Source: Candidatus Kerfeldbacteria bacterium (GTDB lineage: Bacteria > Patescibacteriota > Patescibacteriia > UBA9570 > XYC2-FULL-38-9). From it: a stretch of 48,932 nt of DNA. Of this stretch, positions 21,901 through 29,577 are shown in pieces. A program made the position numbers and the translations under genes. Position 1 is the first letter of the stretch, and each line of letters opens with the position of its first letter. The notes under the pieces are model-generated. The model searched no databases, had not been told where the DNA came from, and saw only the letters and a program-made list of their open reading frames with translations. The stretch lies in the NCBI GenBank assembly GCA_018500015.2, contig JAHBAR020000014.1, forward strand, positions 1-48,932, given 5' to 3'.

Positions 21901-23537
21901 ATCAATTTGGTACATTCTTCCAAAGTGAAGAGACAGAGAATAGTGCGTTTAGTAGATTGCCTGAATCAGCTACCTTTGATCCAAGCAATGATTCATGTTT
22001 TGGTAGTGGTGGTGACACGAGTTGTGGCGCAAATATCGTCGGTGTGAAGTTTGACTTTGAGCAGGGCCACTTGAAGTATGTGTACGTTTTCTATTGGGCT
22101 GGGATGCGCAATACCGACTTTGCTCATGTTGAGAATGCATATTGGGAGATTGGCTTACGTGAACCATGCTTATTGGCTGTGCAATCTGTAAGCGAGGAAG
22201 CTATTACTACACCATGGATGACCCGTACAACAAGTACGTCATCATATGCAATTCCTGGCACCGGTGTGGAATTTAGCTCTGAACCGACAAATGATGTCTA
22301 TGGCGCAATCGGTATGGACAGCCCATCAACAGTAGGTCCGGTTGATTGTGAAGATACGCTTGAAGGCAATTGTGGTAGCATCCCAAATGCCGAGGGGTCT
22401 ACTACATTATTGGATGGCTTTGGCGGCACAGAAGGTGTTGTGCCAAGTTGGGTTTCAGGCAACTTTGATAATGTCACCACTTCGGCAGGTAACTTACCAT
22501 ACGCAAGTCCTATCGCCTCTATTGGACAAGGTTTGCCTCTCGCATGTATTGGAAATTGCGGAGTTTCAGTATGTAATGGTACAGATGGCACGGGCTTTGG
22601 TCTTAATGGCGAAGAGCTTGCAAATGAGTACCATGAAGAAACCGTGTCATCCTGCTTTAATGGCACTATTGGTGTGCCGTTAGGTGTATGTTCTGAGAGT
22701 GGTAATCTCTGTAATGATGCGCTCACAGATTGTAGTGGAACAGGAGAAACGTGCGAACCAATGGACGTGTCGAATAAAGGTGCCGGCGAAGCAACATACT
22801 ATGATCAGCTGCAAGCCGCTGCTGCTGTTGCATGGCAACGGTATCGTCTCTTGTTCCCAACACTTGGAAGCAACGGTGCTGCACCAACACGGCTCAGCCA
22901 ATCAAGTATCTTCTACGCTCCATTGAGCTCATTTGCAACGCCAGGACAAGTCTTTCAGTATGTGCCACAATTGTTGCAAAATACCACTACGGACTCCTCT
23001 ATCAGCGATGCGTTTGATCAAGATGGTGATACTATCTTTGACTTTGAGGATATGTCTGAATGCACAGGTGCTCGTGATGAGAATGATTACTGTTATGTGC
23101 AACCTGAAGTATCGAATATTATTGTGAACTATGGAACATCCGGCGACATAACGGTTCCAAGCGGCACATTTGTATCGTTACAATTTGACAGCGCTGTGAA
23201 TGCCGATCAAGAGCCGTTGCAAAATATCAACATTGAATGGCTGGGTATTATAGATTCTCCAACGTTCAATTCAAGCGGTACGGTGATTACAGAGCCATGG
23301 GCCGCAGCTGCAACAATCGGGCACAGTTACGCATACGCGTATACATGCGATCCTGCAAACCATGATTATTGGGATAATGATGCTCAAGCATGCGCATATC
23401 AGCTCCGTGTGCAAATTCAAGATAATTGGGGGTTCTGTAGCGGTGAAACATCAATAACACGCACTCGTACATATTCTGGCGGCGACGCATGTACTTCGTA
23501 CGACACCTATGCTGGCACGATCTATGTGAAGCCCTAA
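12954..23537 (+). CDS. Giant secreted cysteine-rich surface protein with a von Willebrand factor A domain
   Basis: The protein is 3527 residues from ATG 12954; a TTG at 12942 is in frame but less likely. The N-terminus is a signal peptide: basic MTTHRPLLTRRLK, a hydrophobic stretch, then SAFA before APTNE. By hand count there are about 116 cysteines, nearly all outside the N-terminal 350 residues and the VWA domain. A motif C-x(4)-VGC-x-x-Y recurs (CSADNVGCQWY, CSPGDVGCQLY, CSVENVGCEEY, CDENDVGCQTV). Another recurring unit is C-T-x-D-A-D/Q-C (LCTSDAQC, LCTTDADC). Several jelly-roll-like segments (NASFEHFN; IDAVKLEE; FDAIQFGE) resemble carbohydrate-binding modules. A VWA domain starts near residue 2304 with a complete MIDAS motif DASGSMS (2310-2316). 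No cell-wall sorting signal is visible at the C-terminus. An adhesin or contact protein is likely; the partner is unknown. A strong terminator follows. Confidence 0.85.
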   Translation: MTTHRPLLTRRLKSLFASFGIVSALIGSPVVLVGTSAVAIFTPHSAFAAPTNELSSVPALLKKVLDVIAQGLITAADVGYKNALRTFLEKIAYDSAVFLASAGENQTPLISAKSIGEYVQSARDAAKGEFLNSLASKNGFINLNLCNLPTVQSVQLQIMLPKLLATEPVAPTCTLSEIKDSLADYADSFQEQWQLIMDDPSVFVNVAVAYDNGDNALSTLIDTWGEAIGAGEKAESEAKVERAKSDFQDLKEDISNYIKTPSNVIEFQTEASISQSTQTETTLTDNPVADALMVFTRTLTSKLMDRIGSGLITFFTTSDIASSLSGDSSTTAAGAGVAGAKQQYASFKTASFNSGGTFDILTQFAACPEQGADVTNCVINESLRLAIEEHLTVQQAIDQGLIDGATPFAFDPSNAGAPIEDPSTGIPFRSIEILKQYNVVPVGWVLAAQYMKDFGGDALTLQQLIDNYAKCDASDYSPYCGLVDPAWTLKAPAAYCKAEGYGETIANSQFEDLDGSEFTSEANLVSRLTSCLDAQTCLSEDSNGSCEAYGYCTQQEAIYQFQGESCPVYMASCSLYTDADNQKVSYLSNTLNYNDCSADNVGCQWYCTEYNTVDSAFQCSSQGMIYPTCTAESGCSCTVDAETCTIAFGGFQCSTASSAVCTGTPVADTTENIDSAISFDNDVTPCTNSGAGCTEFITQKGGANVLANASFEHFNSYHTVDIAALDELGAKADDSTTFPYDDTFGFYGTDGAGAPCTEDSGSQECAGWQLRDGVQVRAVNDAGDGSVALQFDGAGTGYISTVFETGSPLGGRTFILGYQYQNPASTDCDAEYWVRPDDGSTTPNAISQIYYSSGSFNSIDPQTWTFDSSVTTTAVRVGILSPAGCNLLIDAVKLEENSSATSYTAYGASADLTYVDMDEALICSPGDVGCQLYTPITGESDIPVPGIISNPLSAECGAGDDFSNPACSQCLEQFVGCEAYIPQQNAYSAPINTVAGFDDPTTLDATLAAGIAQRTGYYCDGTLTACSPERAELDCGSTAVACLPSVSIVPSTGTQCSVENVGCEEYVNIDAQSEGGEGLEYYSYIRQCVQPSDAQIAAGTIDTFYTFEGSDITGYQIRSWYLKASNVDGGPCTNLDLFGDSAQTTSADCIDTSTTQQSCSADDITTNPDCTEYYDSAGGVYYRLASTTITVSDSCQAMRNSLDQRLYYTIPSESTSCPAAANLCQEFQGSEGEAARAIVEESFDSGVWTDGESSSTVITASTGQSMAIGAGTTNGFTSAYTDVSTLLDTDTNYVVTFWAKASEENVTLTPYFSSGTTISPFNTSATLSTDWKRFQMGPAALATLNGDEQFGFASTSSTSSTSYIVYIDTVTLTESNSYFLIAGSADLCTGYGCEEYLDSTSETHYLKSFTKLCDENDVGCQTVIATHNSENPFYQNYNGENEYTEDDVAVVQDEVMNVVVNDGVLCQSLDASCTAVGIPDLDENENVESLSTTYILNDPDAYDTILCQEQQRSCQQYSDSSGTTVYFKNPGDKYCTYNSADGEWQKPDGSACPVQNSSTAAEPSQPKGAICNAGVRVGELCTSDAQCPNEDGVTLSRCVSNADENSGWVGRCEDAYNGCTLYVDPNPKTEIDNAQFETDIKDNTDITSTEPDGVPDEWDENLELSSYYLRDFFSEGGLSSGSTVGCSIFASAVSPVFDRDTSVQLQAGTTDSAWCIVNTSDFITIRRDSTYTLSGHVYLEDATDRFAIGLLYYDADGNEILFKDSARTTVLTTEDHAFAAYAGGSRSSETLPTGEWMRFSAVIGPNIAHEFPEDAYYAQVFLETRETGADSSVYFDAIQFGEDQEYTYIANTVDGSSSSDLNSCNGTVDIANGCVAFRDTTSADLTTLSVINSETAVNTDFTTNPCTFNSGVASESCDGAMNVADSNVVLKVENDRQCSQWLTCIYSRPNYDESGNLISTTCLQVGECTKRNPDTGQCLELASVRAASSLGYDDDLSAISQPGNTDSLIDISMLSGYSTVGAEWTGVCSESNVCVGGANDGNACSVNEDCADAQNAYGYYSPAVMPQQGAAGASSTEDIVSDGDFEEVYCVGETLFNVDDIGLTDQRDDHVGESLTEEFSTLDNARDKKLKCTLDTMCRTTNTESKVESILDTAELSKDVETIPYSEGWCENVDTESQAWNDWSTVGDAEMSIIDYQSNGVEGAPYTPATSDIAIIQTDRYASAYGSGRLDLNNVMLVAPKDNAESGVRANLGNVISNGNSYVVSFDAQYMSTPSDNDFIQVGLVHGDDPENIDYFEQGTSMADIVFVVDASGSMSDYIANVASATSALVSGLQDAGVNYQTAIVTTGGGRVPRVLDFDDYTSGSGADYGEADGVTVDFTNDATEFAAAMNYISGDLDGGSAFNYEALVDVAAGVVDEHTLNFRSGAQKFVILLTDVRPESGDDHIVNGTSSSSWDEDDETALIETIDGTPYVLYTITETDVANAYNQLVEQYGGEQFDISSSNYSGILSNVSSAMTDLVSEFKFSNSYQRYTLGPIQVSHKIDQNDDTYLVIRQVAGSENLLFVVDDVSLLPALEVNKENNPASENSTWLISRECRGYPEDSSTECNYKDTSGTFYQGWKGYCLRHDQDVTSTPDIDESQRCIAWWPVDTIAGEPDNVSRDTVAYSSLYPVYSCLVAKGNASISVCAETTNGTRDGLLCTTDADCGGDAGICVGDGDEITEQARYFNGRESDAYDLNSAYTIANYTMSHRFVDFRLDTEDAHINSTGISAPGDHEYAFFHRFDVADGDLPVEGSINISEIDDLHYFLGDLTINSDGLGSGVSDENVTSAQNTWYAGPNDLNLRSDLQTQSSKMFLQHTQLLQEEGETDTVDENWNFQCANRTTDPDCMPVYSYQKAAWCGSSPCDAESTQDEWKDVDFTFVKAIMPKTEDATLDQYIDSYLSQEVDPFVSLDDISAGSAIWTANDGEGTAGQIRNSNFVGSHQFGTFFQSEETENSAFSRLPESATFDPSNDSCFGSGGDTSCGANIVGVKFDFEQGHLKYVYVFYWAGMRNTDFAHVENAYWEIGLREPCLLAVQSVSEEAITTPWMTRTTSTSSYAIPGTGVEFSSEPTNDVYGAIGMDSPSTVGPVDCEDTLEGNCGSIPNAEGSTTLLDGFGGTEGVVPSWVSGNFDNVTTSAGNLPYASPIASIGQGLPLACIGNCGVSVCNGTDGTGFGLNGEELANEYHEETVSSCFNGTIGVPLGVCSESGNLCNDALTDCSGTGETCEPMDVSNKGAGEATYYDQLQAAAAVAWQRYRLLFPTLGSNGAAPTRLSQSSIFYAPLSSFATPGQVFQYVPQLLQNTTTDSSISDAFDQDGDTIFDFEDMSECTGARDENDYCYVQPEVSNIIVNYGTSGDITVPSGTFVSLQFDSAVNADQEPLQNINIEWLGIIDSPTFNSSGTVITEPWAAAATIGHSYAYAYTCDPANHDYWDNDAQACAYQLRVQIQDNWGFCSGETSITRTRTYSGGDACTSYDTYAGTIYVKP

Positions 23538-23556
23538 GGACTCACGCTCCTGAAAT

Positions 23557-23584
23557 AAAAAACCCGAGGTATCTCGGGTTTTTT
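23557..23584 (+). terminator. Strong intrinsic terminator after the giant surface protein gene
   Basis: AAAAAACCCGAG, loop GTAT, CTCGGGTTTTTT: a 12-bp perfect stem with a GC-rich inner half and a T-run that is part of the outer stem. It lies 20 nt after the stop codon and also reads as a terminator on the opposite strand. Confidence 0.93.
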
Positions 23585-23786
23585 ATTAACCTATTTGTAT
23601 AGAGAGGGGAAGCATATTCGAAACTCCTGTGGCAACTGCTTGTGAGGTTGTTGATAACAACATCCTTCAAACGAGTCGTCACCCCAAGAGCGTATGTTCT
23701 CCTCCCCATAGCAATAGGTTATACACTGTACATTCATGCCATAGTTCACTCATTACGTCAACAGTATATATGCTGCCAGAAAAAAG
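23585..23786. other. Intergenic stretch without a supported gene
   Basis: About 200 bp between the terminator and the next promoter. A frame continuous with the downstream gene is open here from a TTG-type start at 23642, but its translation is Tyr/His/Cys-rich and unlike the protein that follows, and the promoter lies inside it. I regard it as non-coding. A small inverted repeat GTTGTT-GAT-AACAAC is present near 23648. Confidence 0.6.
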
Positions 23787-23815
23787 TTGACGCTAGGCAT
23801 AATTTCTGGTATAGT
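23787..23815 (+). promoter_or_regulatory. Promoter of the secretion-like operon
   Basis: -35 TTGACG (23787-23792), a 17-bp spacer, and an extended -10 TGGTATAGT (TATAGT at 23810-23815). Transcription should begin near 23822, about 33 nt before the chosen ATG at 23855. The architecture is the same as for the pil and 34.5-kb promoters. Confidence 0.78.
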
Positions 23816-23854
23816 CGGTACAGTTTTTTTTCTCGCAAAACAATAGCACAAGAT

Positions 23855-26800
23855 ATGTTAATAACGATGATTTCTCGTTTAGTCGCAGCTGGAGACATGA
23901 TGCAGCGAGGAGTTGCTGTGCTTAAGAAAAAGGCTCTACATCTGGCGAAGATGTCGTTGTATTGGTCCGGTATTGTCACACTCGGGATTACCTGTAGTGT
24001 CGTTATTTTTAATCTGGCAGGTGGAGATTTTGTGCATGTAGCGCACGCTGCAGGTTGGGAATGGATTGGCATCATTGTCGGCAACTTTTTATATTATGCC
24101 ATTATTGGCCCTGTCGGTATCGCGTCGGTGTTAATGGCCTATATCATGCAGGTGGTTATTAACTATCCTTATGGTTCATTTTGGGCCGACAATACAGCAG
24201 GAGGCTTTGTGAATGTGTCAGGTGTGCAAACCGGCTGGCGATTGGTGCGTGATATATGCAACGTATTTTTTTCCCTTATTTTAGTGATTATTGCTTTGGC
24301 AAACGTTCTTAAAATTGAGGCGTATTCTTGGAAGACGCTCATGCCAAAGTTTATTCTCATGGCCATTTTGATTAATTTCAGCAAAACTATTGCCGGCGTA
24401 TTCACTGATCTTGGTACTGTAGCCATGGCTACATTCGGCGGTTCGTTTGCCGACTCATTTGCCTCTGGTGTTATTGGTGCGTTTGGCTTGCCGTCATTAG
24501 GCGATCTGACTGGCGCAACATCTGGGAGCACCCTTGGTTCTGGCTCTTCAGGAAGCAGTGTTATTTTGGCGTTCATTCTCGCTGCCGGCATGACGCAAAC
24601 GTTCTTTGCGCTCATTACCATCTACACGGCAATACTGATTTTCCGTATCATCATGTTGTGGTTTTTGATTGTACTTTCTCCAGTTGCTTACATCACACGC
24701 ATTTTGCCACAAACAAAAAAATACTCCTCTCAGTGGTGGGAGATGTTTGGTCGGTATGTTACCGTTGGACCACTTATCACATTCTTTTTATGGCTTTCAC
24801 TCACACTCACTTTTGGCAACACTGTTGATGCGTCAGCAACCGACACCACTGGCGGCAATCCGTTGAGTAGTGGTATTGAAAGCGGTGTTACCGATTCCAG
24901 GGTACAACTCCAAGCACCAACGAGTGGGTTTACCGCAACATCCCCAAACGTGATGGCCAATTTTATGATCGCGTTGATGATGCTCATGGCCTCATTGCAG
25001 CTCGCATCCAAAATGGCTGCTGAAGCAGGCAAAATTACCGGTGCTGTTGAGAAGTTCGCATGGGGTGCCGGTTCAAATCTGCTCAAATACTCTCCATTGG
25101 GTGTGGCTGGTCTGGGTGCGATGCTTGGGGCCAAAAATGCAGGTTTTTTGGCGAAGACGTTGGGTACCAGTGACAAGTTAAAAGATACCGCCGTTGGAAA
25201 AGGGTTGTCGTTGTTGGGCTCCACAGTGCTTGAGCCACGTGAATTTTTGAAAAAAACATCTGAAGGGTTTGGAGATTGGCGCAAAAATACGGTGAAGAAG
25301 ACCGATGCAGCTGTTGCAGACCAGCAGCACCATATGGCTGGAGGTAGTTCAATTATTTCAAAGCTTGCTGGCGGAGTACTGGGTTTACGCGTAACTCCAG
25401 AGTATATTTTTGAAAATGTTCTTGCCCCGACACTTAATCCAAGCAAAGGTGGTATAGCGCGTGCTATTGGTAACCTTATAAAAGGGGGTCAATTAGAAGG
25501 GGATATTACAAACGCCGAGACAAATTATAAAAGCGAAAAAGCACAACTGCAGGCTGAGAAGGCCAACACAGGCGATGATCTTGGCGGTGGTGTAACAAGT
25601 ACTGGCAATGGTGAATTTAATCGTTACAAGGATATTGAAGAGGCTCAACACGCTCTTGATGAGTATAAGAATATTGCTGCGGGCATGGATAATCTGGATG
25701 CTCAGTTAACGAGTGGTAAATTTGACCTCAAGAGTCAAGCTGTGCGCGTCAGTATTCAGGATGCTATTGATCAATTAAAAAGGCAGCAAGCTGGTTTTGA
25801 GGCCGCGGGTTTGACTATTGATGCGCAGAATGCACAAAAAGAAGCTCAGGGTTTGGAGAGATTGCTTTCCGGCCAAGCGTTGCAGGATCTTCAAGCTGAG
25901 CGTAGCAGACTTGCTCAAGCAGGGCAGAGTACCGCGGCTATTGATGCACAGATCGCGACACTTACCAAAGGCATGTTGACGTTCAATCAATTGCGAACCT
26001 TTGGAGGATCTGGAGCGATCAACAAACAGGCTATTGAACAAGCATTGAAAGATCGTAAAGGCGAGCTTGATAAAGAGCGTATTGCTCGCGAACAAAAATT
26101 GCTCAACTCTACAGGCGATGCTGGTTTGCGTACCCTTACCGGCCCTGCGGCAATGCGTGCGTTAGAAGGTTTTACAGGGGCATTTAATGGTGTGATGACT
26201 TCTCAAAGCGCTGCAAACCCAAATATGACCTATCAAGAGCGTTTGGATGCGAGGCAGCGTGTTGTCAGTGGGTGGGATGATGCATTACAGCGTGCGCAAA
26301 CAGCTCGTGCACTGTATCGCCCTCCTGAAGATTTGCATCACACTGCTCATGTGAATCACGAAGTTTCAGATGCCAAAAAGAAAATTGCAAGTATTATTGA
26401 TGGTGGTGAGCTCAGAAACCGCTTGGCTGAGGCATTGGCGAAAAAAGATCACTATATGATCGAGGCTCTTGTACAAAGAATTACAGCTTCAGGAGACTTG
26501 CCGTTACTGCTGACATCTTTTATGGCGCGTAATGGACATCGAGTAAAAGATGACGGAACACCGGTTTCTGCTGATGCTGCTGGTTTGGAATTTTTTCGTA
26601 AGAAAATACTTGAGGAGCTCGGTGGCATGAGTCATCATGCCTCTATGCGTGTTGCGAATGATGCCTCCATTGAAGCTGCCTTTAATAAAGGCCAACAAGC
26701 CATTGGTGTAGCCTATACGGTAGACGCTTCCACTGGTCAATTGAAATTTATTAAGGAAGATTCTCAGCGTGAGGACTGGCTTGCCGCAGAAATGACCACG

Positions 26801-27103
26801 CGGTCTGTGCGCAACCTCTTAAACTTTGGTGCAAATCAGTGGGGTACAAAAGTATTAGGTAGCGACGGTAATCTAAAATTTACTGTGAATGGCGGTGGCA
26901 TGAAGTTGCTCAAAGCTTTTCAAGGTGATCTTGCCGACAAGCATTATTTTGCTGGGTGGTCTGCTGATGCTAAAGCTGCGCTTTCAGCACCTGAGGTTAT
27001 TCAGCAGTTGCGTAAGGAAGGCATTAATCCTAATTTGATCACAGCCTTGGAACAATATAGACGCACAACAGCAGATGCTGGGCGTGTACGCTTCGCAGCA
27101 TAA
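23855..27103 (+). CDS. VirB6/TrbL-like polytopic membrane protein with a long cytoplasmic tail
   Basis: With the ATG at 23855 the protein has 1082 residues; ATG 23867 is also possible. The first 430 residues hold about seven or eight membrane helices: SLYWSGIVTLGITCSVVIF, WIGIIVGNFLYYAIIGPVG, the FFSLILVIIALANVL region, a FILMAILINFSK helix, a pair around ILAFILAAGMTQTFFALITI and FRIIMLWFLIVLSPVAYI, GPLITFFLWLSLTL, and FMIALMMLMASLQ. The pair ending LIVLSPVAYI is typical of VirB6/TrbL channel proteins of type IV secretion systems. The remaining 600 residues are soluble, with coiled-coil stretches (about 25500-26100 nt). The downstream PrgI-domain and VirB4 genes support a secretion/DNA-transfer apparatus. 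In CPR genomes this locus is usual; its substrate is unknown. Confidence 0.75.
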   Translation: MLITMISRLVAAGDMMQRGVAVLKKKALHLAKMSLYWSGIVTLGITCSVVIFNLAGGDFVHVAHAAGWEWIGIIVGNFLYYAIIGPVGIASVLMAYIMQVVINYPYGSFWADNTAGGFVNVSGVQTGWRLVRDICNVFFSLILVIIALANVLKIEAYSWKTLMPKFILMAILINFSKTIAGVFTDLGTVAMATFGGSFADSFASGVIGAFGLPSLGDLTGATSGSTLGSGSSGSSVILAFILAAGMTQTFFALITIYTAILIFRIIMLWFLIVLSPVAYITRILPQTKKYSSQWWEMFGRYVTVGPLITFFLWLSLTLTFGNTVDASATDTTGGNPLSSGIESGVTDSRVQLQAPTSGFTATSPNVMANFMIALMMLMASLQLASKMAAEAGKITGAVEKFAWGAGSNLLKYSPLGVAGLGAMLGAKNAGFLAKTLGTSDKLKDTAVGKGLSLLGSTVLEPREFLKKTSEGFGDWRKNTVKKTDAAVADQQHHMAGGSSIISKLAGGVLGLRVTPEYIFENVLAPTLNPSKGGIARAIGNLIKGGQLEGDITNAETNYKSEKAQLQAEKANTGDDLGGGVTSTGNGEFNRYKDIEEAQHALDEYKNIAAGMDNLDAQLTSGKFDLKSQAVRVSIQDAIDQLKRQQAGFEAAGLTIDAQNAQKEAQGLERLLSGQALQDLQAERSRLAQAGQSTAAIDAQIATLTKGMLTFNQLRTFGGSGAINKQAIEQALKDRKGELDKERIAREQKLLNSTGDAGLRTLTGPAAMRALEGFTGAFNGVMTSQSAANPNMTYQERLDARQRVVSGWDDALQRAQTARALYRPPEDLHHTAHVNHEVSDAKKKIASIIDGGELRNRLAEALAKKDHYMIEALVQRITASGDLPLLLTSFMARNGHRVKDDGTPVSADAAGLEFFRKKILEELGGMSHHASMRVANDASIEAAFNKGQQAIGVAYTVDASTGQLKFIKEDSQREDWLAAEMTTRSVRNLLNFGANQWGTKVLGSDGNLKFTVNGGGMKLLKAFQGDLADKHYFAGWSADAKAALSAPEVIQQLRKEGINPNLITALEQYRRTTADAGRVRFAA

Positions 27104-27115
27104 TTTCAACCACGT

Positions 27116-29029
27116 ATGGCAGACACACAAACACAAGTAGTATCAGTCACAGACCCTCAAGCCATTGCACAAGTGCAAAAGGTGATGGAGGAGTTATGGG
27201 ATGGCGCGTTTTACGAAGAGTATTACGAAACGTTTCGTGACTTGGAAAAAGCGGTGAACGCACATCGTCGCGAACTTGAAACTCAGTATCCGTTGATTTT
27301 GCAACGATACGAACTGTTGATGAATACGGCGCGTTGGAATAATTTGAATCGTTTGTATGAGCAGGAGTTTGAAATTCTTTTTTTTCAAAATCCTCAAGGT
27401 ATTGCCGATCGAGAACTTTCTGAAGTGCTCGATGCGTTGCGATATGCGCTCATGCAAGAGCCTGTTCGAGAAGAGCGTGATATTTTGAAGCAACGTCTGC
27501 GCGATGCGTTAGCTCGCTCCGAAGCACTTATTGGTCAAACCAAAATTCAACTCGCTGACACTCTTGTTGATCCAACGGTAAAAAATTGGATCAAGGATTG
27601 GAAAATTTTTGTTGGAGATCGTGAACCTAGCTCTTTATTGCTCGTTGAATATCTCAATGCCAGCCAGAATATTGCACAACTCCCAAAAGAAACGATTGAG
27701 ACGGTTCAAAAGATTTTTCGTGTGTATACTGAACTGCTCAAATCTTCTCTTACTCCTGAAGGCGCTGAAGAGAAGTTGATCGTCATGAATCCACAGACAG
27801 GTACTTTTCATACTTTCGACAGAGGTCATATGACTGACTCTGGTGTATCCATAGATCCAAAAGATTTAGAGCTGCTGCGTCGTATGAATGGGTTAGATGC
27901 CTCTGGCCGTCCGTTGCCTGTTTCTGAACTGTTGCATAGTACGGATGTGTTCCGTGAGTACGCTCATCAAGTGATTAAAGAAAAAGGAGTGCCTACCGAA
28001 GTGCGCGCAGCTCCTGCAGAAAAAAAAGTGCTTGCAAATGAAGAGATTACTCGAGAGGCACGATCACTTCCAAAGCCCAAAGAGACGTTGTCTATGGCTC
28101 CCGCATGGAAAAGCCGAACGCCGGCGCCTTTAACAACTCCTATACGCAAAACCTCAACCCCTATGCCTACACCCACGCCTACGCCAGCGCCGTCAGAGGC
28201 TATGTCAAGCGCGGAGCTTGCTCAGTATGTGGTGAGCGAAATGCGCCTCCTATTACCTTCCCACGATGTTGAATCTCGTTTTTTGAGCCTGTGTACTCGC
28301 TATTTTGATAACCGTATTTCTGTCGAGGAGTTTCGAGACGAGCTCACTAAAGTGGTAGAGATTGGTGGAGCCGGGCTCACCATGGCCGACGCTCAGCGAG
28401 TGCTTGTGGTTGCTCAACGACTACGTAAGGCTGATTTCTCTGTTCCACAAATTTCAGTGCCTATGCCAAAGCCACGGATCAAAGCGCCATCGCTTGAATC
28501 TTTGCAAAGAGCCATGGATGTCAATACTCCTGTTGCCAAGAAAGGCGTGCAACACACCCAGCCGCAAGTTGAAGATATTTTTGGCAACATAGATGCTGTG
28601 CCGGCTATGGGCACATCTGCATGGAATACCCTTCCCACAACCATGCGTGAGGCTTCATCAGTAAAACGCGGGCCGGTGCCGGTTGGTGCTCGATCAATGC
28701 CTACACTCATGGGTCCGCTTGATGAACTGCGTGCCATGAATCTTGAAGAGTTTCGTCGTCTCAGCCCCCGTCCGGAAGAGGCAGTAAAGCATATTGCCAA
28801 CCAACTGAGGGTGTTAGAAGAGGAGTCTGTTGCACAGAAAGCTGCCGGTATTCACGCATGGAGCCAGAGTCCGCTCAATCAACTGTATCTTCGGATTGGG
28901 CGAGAAAGCTTGGATCGTATGATGTCTGTTGACGATGTGATTCGAGCACAGAATGAACGCAAAGAGCCAACATTAACTATTGCTGAGTTTCAAGCCATTG
29001 CCGATTTTAATCGTACATTACGCTTTTAA
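27116..29029 (+). CDS. Conserved-context protein of unknown function in the secretion-like operon
   Basis: I do not recognise the family. The protein has 637 residues, no signal peptide and no membrane helix. The N-terminal 340 residues are mostly helical and charged (SVTDPQAIAQVQKVMEELWD at the start; repeated Leu/Glu/Arg heptads). A Pro/Thr-rich linker (about 341-362, PMPTPTPTPAPSE) separates them from a second helical region. The C-terminus again has helical, basic segments with a third module (LNQLYLRIGRESLDRMMSV). It is probably a cytoplasmic partner of the VirB6-like protein and the VirB4 ATPase, judged only from its place: 12 nt after the former gene and 5 nt before the PrgI-domain gene. 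Confidence 0.7.
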   Translation: MADTQTQVVSVTDPQAIAQVQKVMEELWDGAFYEEYYETFRDLEKAVNAHRRELETQYPLILQRYELLMNTARWNNLNRLYEQEFEILFFQNPQGIADRELSEVLDALRYALMQEPVREERDILKQRLRDALARSEALIGQTKIQLADTLVDPTVKNWIKDWKIFVGDREPSSLLLVEYLNASQNIAQLPKETIETVQKIFRVYTELLKSSLTPEGAEEKLIVMNPQTGTFHTFDRGHMTDSGVSIDPKDLELLRRMNGLDASGRPLPVSELLHSTDVFREYAHQVIKEKGVPTEVRAAPAEKKVLANEEITREARSLPKPKETLSMAPAWKSRTPAPLTTPIRKTSTPMPTPTPTPAPSEAMSSAELAQYVVSEMRLLLPSHDVESRFLSLCTRYFDNRISVEEFRDELTKVVEIGGAGLTMADAQRVLVVAQRLRKADFSVPQISVPMPKPRIKAPSLESLQRAMDVNTPVAKKGVQHTQPQVEDIFGNIDAVPAMGTSAWNTLPTTMREASSVKRGPVPVGARSMPTLMGPLDELRAMNLEEFRRLSPRPEEAVKHIANQLRVLEEESVAQKAAGIHAWSQSPLNQLYLRIGRESLDRMMSVDDVIRAQNERKEPTLTIAEFQAIADFNRTLRF

Positions 29030-29034
29030 CACAC

Positions 29035-29577
29035 ATGCAATTTCTTGTCCCTCAATTTATTGATGTTGAATCCAAGATCATTGGTCCCATTTCAGTGCGT
29101 CAATTTATTATTTTATTGATTACCGCAGGTATTGATTTTTTGTTGTTTAGATTTTTTCCTCTTGTGCCGGGGTTTATTATGATATTTATTATCACGGCTA
29201 TCGCTTGCGCATTTGCTTTTGGTAAGGTGAATACTCAGCCGATGCATTATTTTGTACTGAACCTCATTCAAACAGTACGACGGCCACGTCAGCGTTTGTG
29301 GCGTCGCGCTCAATATGTTGAGTATAAACTTGAAAAAGAGAGTGAAGTTCAACCATATAGAACAAAGCCGATGGTTTCACAGTCACGACTTGCCGAGATG
29401 TCGTTGCTTGTCGATACTGGAGGTAGTTATGGTATGGACACTCAGCGCAGTGCAGCTTCAGTTGAGCGAATTGTTAATGATGAAAAATCAAAAAGTAATA
29501 ACACCCTTCAACACATTCAGTTAAAGGAATTGAATTTTGATCGCGTTAAAGACCCACGATTTTATGGCGAAAAATAA
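29035..29577 (+). CDS. PrgI-domain inner-membrane protein of the type IV secretion-like system
   Basis: This 180-residue protein starts with MQFLVPQFIDVESKIIGPIS, a pattern typical of PrgI-family proteins, followed by two close membrane helices (QFIILLITAGIDFLLFRFF and GFIMIFIITAIACAFAFG). A cytoplasmic tail of about 100 polar residues follows. PrgI proteins (from pheromone plasmid conjugation loci) are VirB3-like partners of VirB4 ATPases. The next gene starts inside this one (ATG 29564, 14-nt overlap), which supports co-translation with the VirB4 N-terminal module. Confidence 0.85.
   Translation: MQFLVPQFIDVESKIIGPISVRQFIILLITAGIDFLLFRFFPLVPGFIMIFIITAIACAFAFGKVNTQPMHYFVLNLIQTVRRPRQRLWRRAQYVEYKLEKESEVQPYRTKPMVSQSRLAEMSLLVDTGGSYGMDTQRSAASVERIVNDEKSKSNNTLQHIQLKELNFDRVKDPRFYGEK

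Noticed and set aside
23642-23854. N-terminal extension of the VirB6-like gene up to a TTG-type start
   Set aside because: A good promoter (23787-23815) lies inside it and the translated peptide is unlike a signal or membrane start; ATG 23855 fits the promoter.
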